Shown piece after piece: positions 61,205-64,000 of a stretch of DNA of 64,000 nt. This stretch comes from UMGS1649 sp045534225 (lineage in GTDB: Bacteria > Bacillota > Clostridia > TANB77 > CAG-465). A model generated the notes under the pieces. The model had not been told where the DNA came from. It saw nothing but the letters and a program-made list of their open reading frames with translations, and did no database searches. The stretch lies in NCBI GenBank assembly GCA_045534225.1, contig JAZSJJ010000011.1:62001-126000 (forward strand). The letters run 5' to 3'. The number at the start of each line of letters is the position of its first letter. Position 1 is the first letter of the stretch. The position numbers and the translations under genes are program-made.

Positions 61205-62063
61205 ATCCTTTAACCTCCGTAAACAAGTTTTGTATGCTGACTCTCTCAATGTTGAGATTGTCGTTTTTTCCGCTTCTTATGCGAACTTTGGGTGATACAA
61301 CAGGACCGTGGTAATCGCTGCCGCAACTTACATAGAGACCAAACTCATGTGCCATCTTAAGAAGCTCAAAAGTGAGTTCCTTAGGACAATCACTGTGGTA
61401 CGCCTCAATAGCCATAAGGCCATTATCCTTAAGGTCTAAGATATATTCCCGAAGTTCAGGAATTGTCTTCTTAAGACTTCTCGGATGTGCAAGGCAGGGA
61501 ACTCCGCCGGCACCAAGAATAACTTCAATAAGTTCCTTATCCGTAGGATCAACCTTCTTATCTGTAATAAGAGGCTTTACAGGGTTAAGGTACTTATCAA
61601 AAGCTTCCGGTACGCTTGAAACGTAACCATACTTAAGACAAAGCTTTGCAACTTCAGGTCTTCCGATGTTCCCGATAGACGATAGCAGTGCTACAACATC
61701 TTCATCCTCAAACCGCATACCATAATGCTTCTCAAGAAGCCAAAGCAGAGACCTTGTTCTGTTTCTGCTATCTTCAGTATATGCGTCACAAAGCTCGTTT
61801 AATGCTTTGTTTTTGAGATCTATGTTGAGTCCCAACATATGAATATTGATGGTTGCCGGGGACTTTGCAGTAAATTCCACTCCGGGAATTACAACAATGT
61901 CCGAATACGGATTATTTGCTACTGCGATTTTGCTACCTTCGATGTTGTTGTGGTCTGTGATTGCTATAGTTGATGCCTGCCGTTCTCTTGCCATAGTAAC
62001 AACCTGAAGCGGTTCATACTCTCCGTCTGAATACTTTGTGTGCAAGTGTAAATCTGTGTACAT
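61188..62063 (-). CDS. PHP-domain phosphoesterase
   Basis: PHP enzymes are metal-dependent phosphoesterases. The 291-residue protein shows all four family motifs: DLHLHTKYSDGEYEP, AITDHNNIEG, VEFTA (with IPG before it) and CLAHP, and ends with CGSDYHGP. It resembles RNase AM/TrpH-type nucleotide phosphatases. The RBS AAAGGAGA supports the ATG. It is coupled to nadK by overlap; a consensus promoter precedes it. Confidence 0.92.
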   Translation of the reverse strand: MYTDLHLHTKYSDGEYEPLQVVTMARERQASTIAITDHNNIEGSKIAVANNPYSDIVVIPGVEFTAKSPATINIHMLGLNIDLKNKALNELCDAYTEDSRNRTRSLLWLLEKHYGMRFEDEDVVALLSSIGNIGRPEVAKLCLKYGYVSSVPEAFDKYLNPVKPLITDKKVDPTDKELIEVILGAGGVPCLAHPRSLKKTIPELREYILDLKDNGLMAIEAYHSDCPKELTFELLKMAHEFGLYVSCGSDYHGPVVSPKVRIRSGKNDNLNIERVSIQNLFTEVKGYDEES

Positions 62064-62130
62064 GCTAATACTCTCCTTTTCTTCGTTCTATGCCCATAGT
62101 TAAGGCATGTTAATATTTTTCAACACATAT

Positions 62131-62159
62131 ATTTTACCACAAATATGCCATTTTTGCAA
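62131..62159 (-). promoter_or_regulatory. SigmaA promoter of the PHP-nadK operon
   Basis: TTGCAA, 17 bases, TAAAAT on the minus strand. Confidence 0.65.
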
Positions 62160-62197
62160 CTTGTAATTAACATTTTGTTAGTAACACGATATAAAAT

Positions 62198-62223
62198 AAA
62201 GAATAGACCTAAGTCTATTCTTT
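62198..62223 (-). terminator. Terminator after tcdA
   Basis: AAAGAATAGAC pairs with GTCTATTCTTT around CTAA. Confidence 0.85.
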
Positions 62224-62229
62224 GTATCA

Positions 62230-62925
62230 TTATTTACTTGTTAAATCTTTTACAACTTCTGAAGCTATTATTAGTCCTGCAACAGATGGTACAAAAGATA
62301 CACTACCAAGTGTAGTTGTATTTGTTTTTATAGCTGGTTCTGTGCTATATACAACTTTAACTTTTGTTATTCCTTCCTCTTTAAGACGTTTTCTTACTAT
62401 CTTAGCTAAAGGACACATTTCTGTTTTAGATATATCTGTTACTGTAAGCTTTAATGGATCTAATTTGTTTGCTGTTCCCATTGAAGATATTACTTTTATA
62501 TCTTGTTCTTTACAATATTTTATTAGAGCAATTTTAGACTCAGTGCTATCTATTGCATCTATTACATAATTTACATCTTTAGTAATGTACATTGGTATAT
62601 TTGTTTCGTCAATAAATTCTTTAACGGTATCTACTTTTATGCTTGGATTTATTAACTCTACACGTTTTTTAGCAACTTCTACCTTAGAGTTACCCACATT
62701 ATCCACTGTTGCAATTATTTGTCTGTTGATGTTTGTTACATCTACAACATCTTTATCTACTACAGTTATATGTCCTACTCCAATTCTTGCTAAAGCTTCT
62801 AGTGTATATGATCCAACTCCACCTACTCCACATATTACTATATGAGATTTTTTTATAGTTTCTAACTTATCTTTTCCTAGAACTATTTCTGTTCTATCGT
62901 AAATTTTATTTAAATCTAAATCCAC
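62230..62925 (-). CDS. tcdA: tRNA threonylcarbamoyladenosine dehydratase (TcdA/CsdL)
   Basis: TcdA cyclises t6A37 of tRNAs to ct6A. The 231-residue protein is a ThiF/E1-like enzyme: GVGGVGSYTLEALARIG (~31-47), VVDKDVVDVTNINRQ, DAIDSTESKIALI and VVYSTEPA with the C-terminal SFVPSVAGLIIASEVV. The start is GTG at 62925, whose G is the last base of the upstream TAG. The AAGGAG ribosome site lies inside the U32 gene's last codons, so translation is coupled. Confidence 0.93.
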   Translation of the reverse strand: MDLDLNKIYDRTEIVLGKDKLETIKKSHIVICGVGGVGSYTLEALARIGVGHITVVDKDVVDVTNINRQIIATVDNVGNSKVEVAKKRVELINPSIKVDTVKEFIDETNIPMYITKDVNYVIDAIDSTESKIALIKYCKEQDIKVISSMGTANKLDPLKLTVTDISKTEMCPLAKIVRKRLKEEGITKVKVVYSTEPAIKTNTTTLGSVSFVPSVAGLIIASEVVKDLTSK

Positions 62926-64000
62926 TATTTCTTTCTCCTTATAACATAGTTTACATCCATATTATATGGTACTTTAATTATTACAGATTGTCCTTTGACT
63001 CCAGGGTTTACTGTATCTATTCTTTCTCTTGTTTTAGAATCATAAAGTTCTTCTATATTAAATTCATGAGGAGTAATATCTCCAGGTACCATTACATCTA
63101 ACAAATCTCCTACAGATAATTTATTTCTTATCTCTACATGATATAGATTATCTCCTAAATTTTCTAATACTTTTGCGCCATATTCATATTTAAGATTTTC
63201 ACTAAATCCATCGTAATCATGGATATCTTGGTTATTTGAATTAGTGAAATAGAATTCTGAAAGACCTCTTGTTTTTACCTTTTCTAGTTCTGATAAATAG
63301 TCTTCATAGTTCCAAGTTTCAGGTGATTCATAATAATCGTCTATTGCTTTTCTATATGCACTAACAACAGTTGCTAGATAATAATCTGTTTTAAGTCTTC
63401 CTTCTATCTTTAAGCTATCCATTTCCATAGCTGCAAGTACTGGTATTTGTTTTAATAAGCATAAATCTTTAGATGAGAATATGTATGTTCCTTTTTCATC
63501 ATAATCTATGTTAATTATGCTTCCAGGCTTATTTACTTCTTCTGCTGTTAATTTATATTGCCATCTGCAAGGTTGACTACAATCTCCACAGTTTGCTCCT
63601 CTATCTGATAAATATTGACTTAAATAACATCTACCAGAATATGCATAACAAATTGCACCATGAATAAACATCTCAACTTCTAAATCTGCTGGTTTGTTTT
63701 TCATAATGTATTCAATTTTGTCTCTAGACAATTCACGAGCAAGTATTACTCTTTTTGCTCCATATGCATGCCAGAATTTAGCTGCTTCTACACTAGTTAT
63801 ATTTGCTTGTGTACTAATATGTATTTCCATATTAGGCGCAGTTTCTTTTATACATGCAATAACTCCAGGATCACTTGCAATAATTGCATCTGCATTTATT
63901 CTATCTAATCTTTTTATTTCTTCTTTTATTTCTTCATAGTCTTTATCATAGGCATAAATGTTCATTGCTACATAAACTTTCTTACCTATTGAATGTGCAT
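62925..64000 (-). CDS. U32 family peptidase (5' end outside window)
   Basis: The frame is open through the right window edge; the ATG at 63965 is internal because upstream codons read GKKVYVAMNIYAYD, a conserved N-terminal U32 stretch. The visible part shows HGAICYAYSGRCYLS, NCGDCSQPCRWQY and the KIEGRLKTDYYLATVVSAYR core. U32 proteins of this type (TrhP/RlhA-like) take part in tRNA U34 or rRNA hydroxylation. The stop overlaps tcdA's GTG, so the two are cotranscribed. Confidence 0.93.
   Translation of the reverse strand, partial: AHSIGKKVYVAMNIYAYDKDYEEIKEEIKRLDRINADAIIASDPGVIACIKETAPNMEIHISTQANITSVEAAKFWHAYGAKRVILARELSRDKIEYIMKNKPADLEVEMFIHGAICYAYSGRCYLSQYLSDRGANCGDCSQPCRWQYKLTAEEVNKPGSIINIDYDEKGTYIFSSKDLCLLKQIPVLAAMEMDSLKIEGRLKTDYYLATVVSAYRKAIDDYYESPETWNYEDYLSELEKVKTRGLSEFYFTNSNNQDIHDYDGFSENLKYEYGAKVLENLGDNLYHVEIRNKLSVGDLLDVMVPGDITPHEFNIEELYDSKTRERIDTVNPGVKGQSVIIKVPYNMDVNYVIRRKK

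Overview
This window comes from a low-GC, endospore-forming Firmicute, most likely an uncultured gut-type clostridium. The evidence is AT-rich DNA, strong AGGAGG-type ribosome binding sites, many T-run terminators, and sporulation genes: yabG, spo0A, yunB, sigK and a SipL-like SPOCS/LysM protein. No rRNA, CRISPR array, IS element or prophage is visible; there is one tRNA (Thr-GGT). Both window ends cut genes: a very large kinase-like protein on the left and a U32 peptidase on the right.

Layout. 1-5.8 kb (+): a kinase-like giant with two zinc fingers, a small acidic-tailed protein, yabG, and two paralogous small proteins under a perfect consensus promoter. 5.8-24 kb (mostly -): a pilin-like surface protein, valS, a 55-aa membrane ORF, divIVA, sepF, a pseudopilin-like protein, an HlyD-type adaptor, miaA, mutL, a PLC-like protein, a GLUG-repeat pilin-like protein, a DUF2207 protein and mutS. 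24-28.5 kb: dinD with hairpins and short flanking repeats, a three-gene ABC-2 exporter, and an isolated 49-aa peptide gene. 28.7-35.8 kb: prfA, the spo0A/HD-GYP operon, mnmA, and a pilin-like gene behind an elaborate leader. 35.8-49.3 kb (-): metabolic enzymes, a WG-repeat operon, an Rpn nuclease, DUF1292/ruvX/ireB, a degenerate GGDEF protein, a CpaE-like ATPase, a VirB2-like small protein, a split TSUP transporter, and an HD plus degenerate EAL protein. 49.5-54.2 kb (+): rplM-rpsI, another pilin-like gene, and a restriction-modification unit whose nuclease is frameshifted; these are separated by identical terminator hairpins. 54.2-64 kb (-): the sipL-like/yunB pair, LemA, two DUF3137 proteins around tRNA-Thr, sigK, DUF1540 (+), nadK/PHP, tcdA and the U32 peptidase.

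Themes. (1) Four dispersed genes share an almost invariant pilin-like N-terminus that lacks Glu5, joined to unrelated C-terminal displays (LRR-like, GLUG helix, and two others). Three also share a ~70-residue stalk, which reappears behind a different membrane anchor in a fifth protein. (2) Cyclic-dinucleotide-type domains occur in intact (HD-GYP) and degenerate (GGDEF, EAL) forms. (3) Two codon-usage classes alternate: ATA-rich genes (most of the window) and GC-richer ATT/ATC-using genes (kinase, small proteins, ABC exporter, WG operon, nadK-PHP). This suggests mosaic ancestry, including possible replacement of the housekeeping NAD kinase. (4) Several convincing small genes of 48-55 codons have their own RBS and sometimes their own promoter and terminator.
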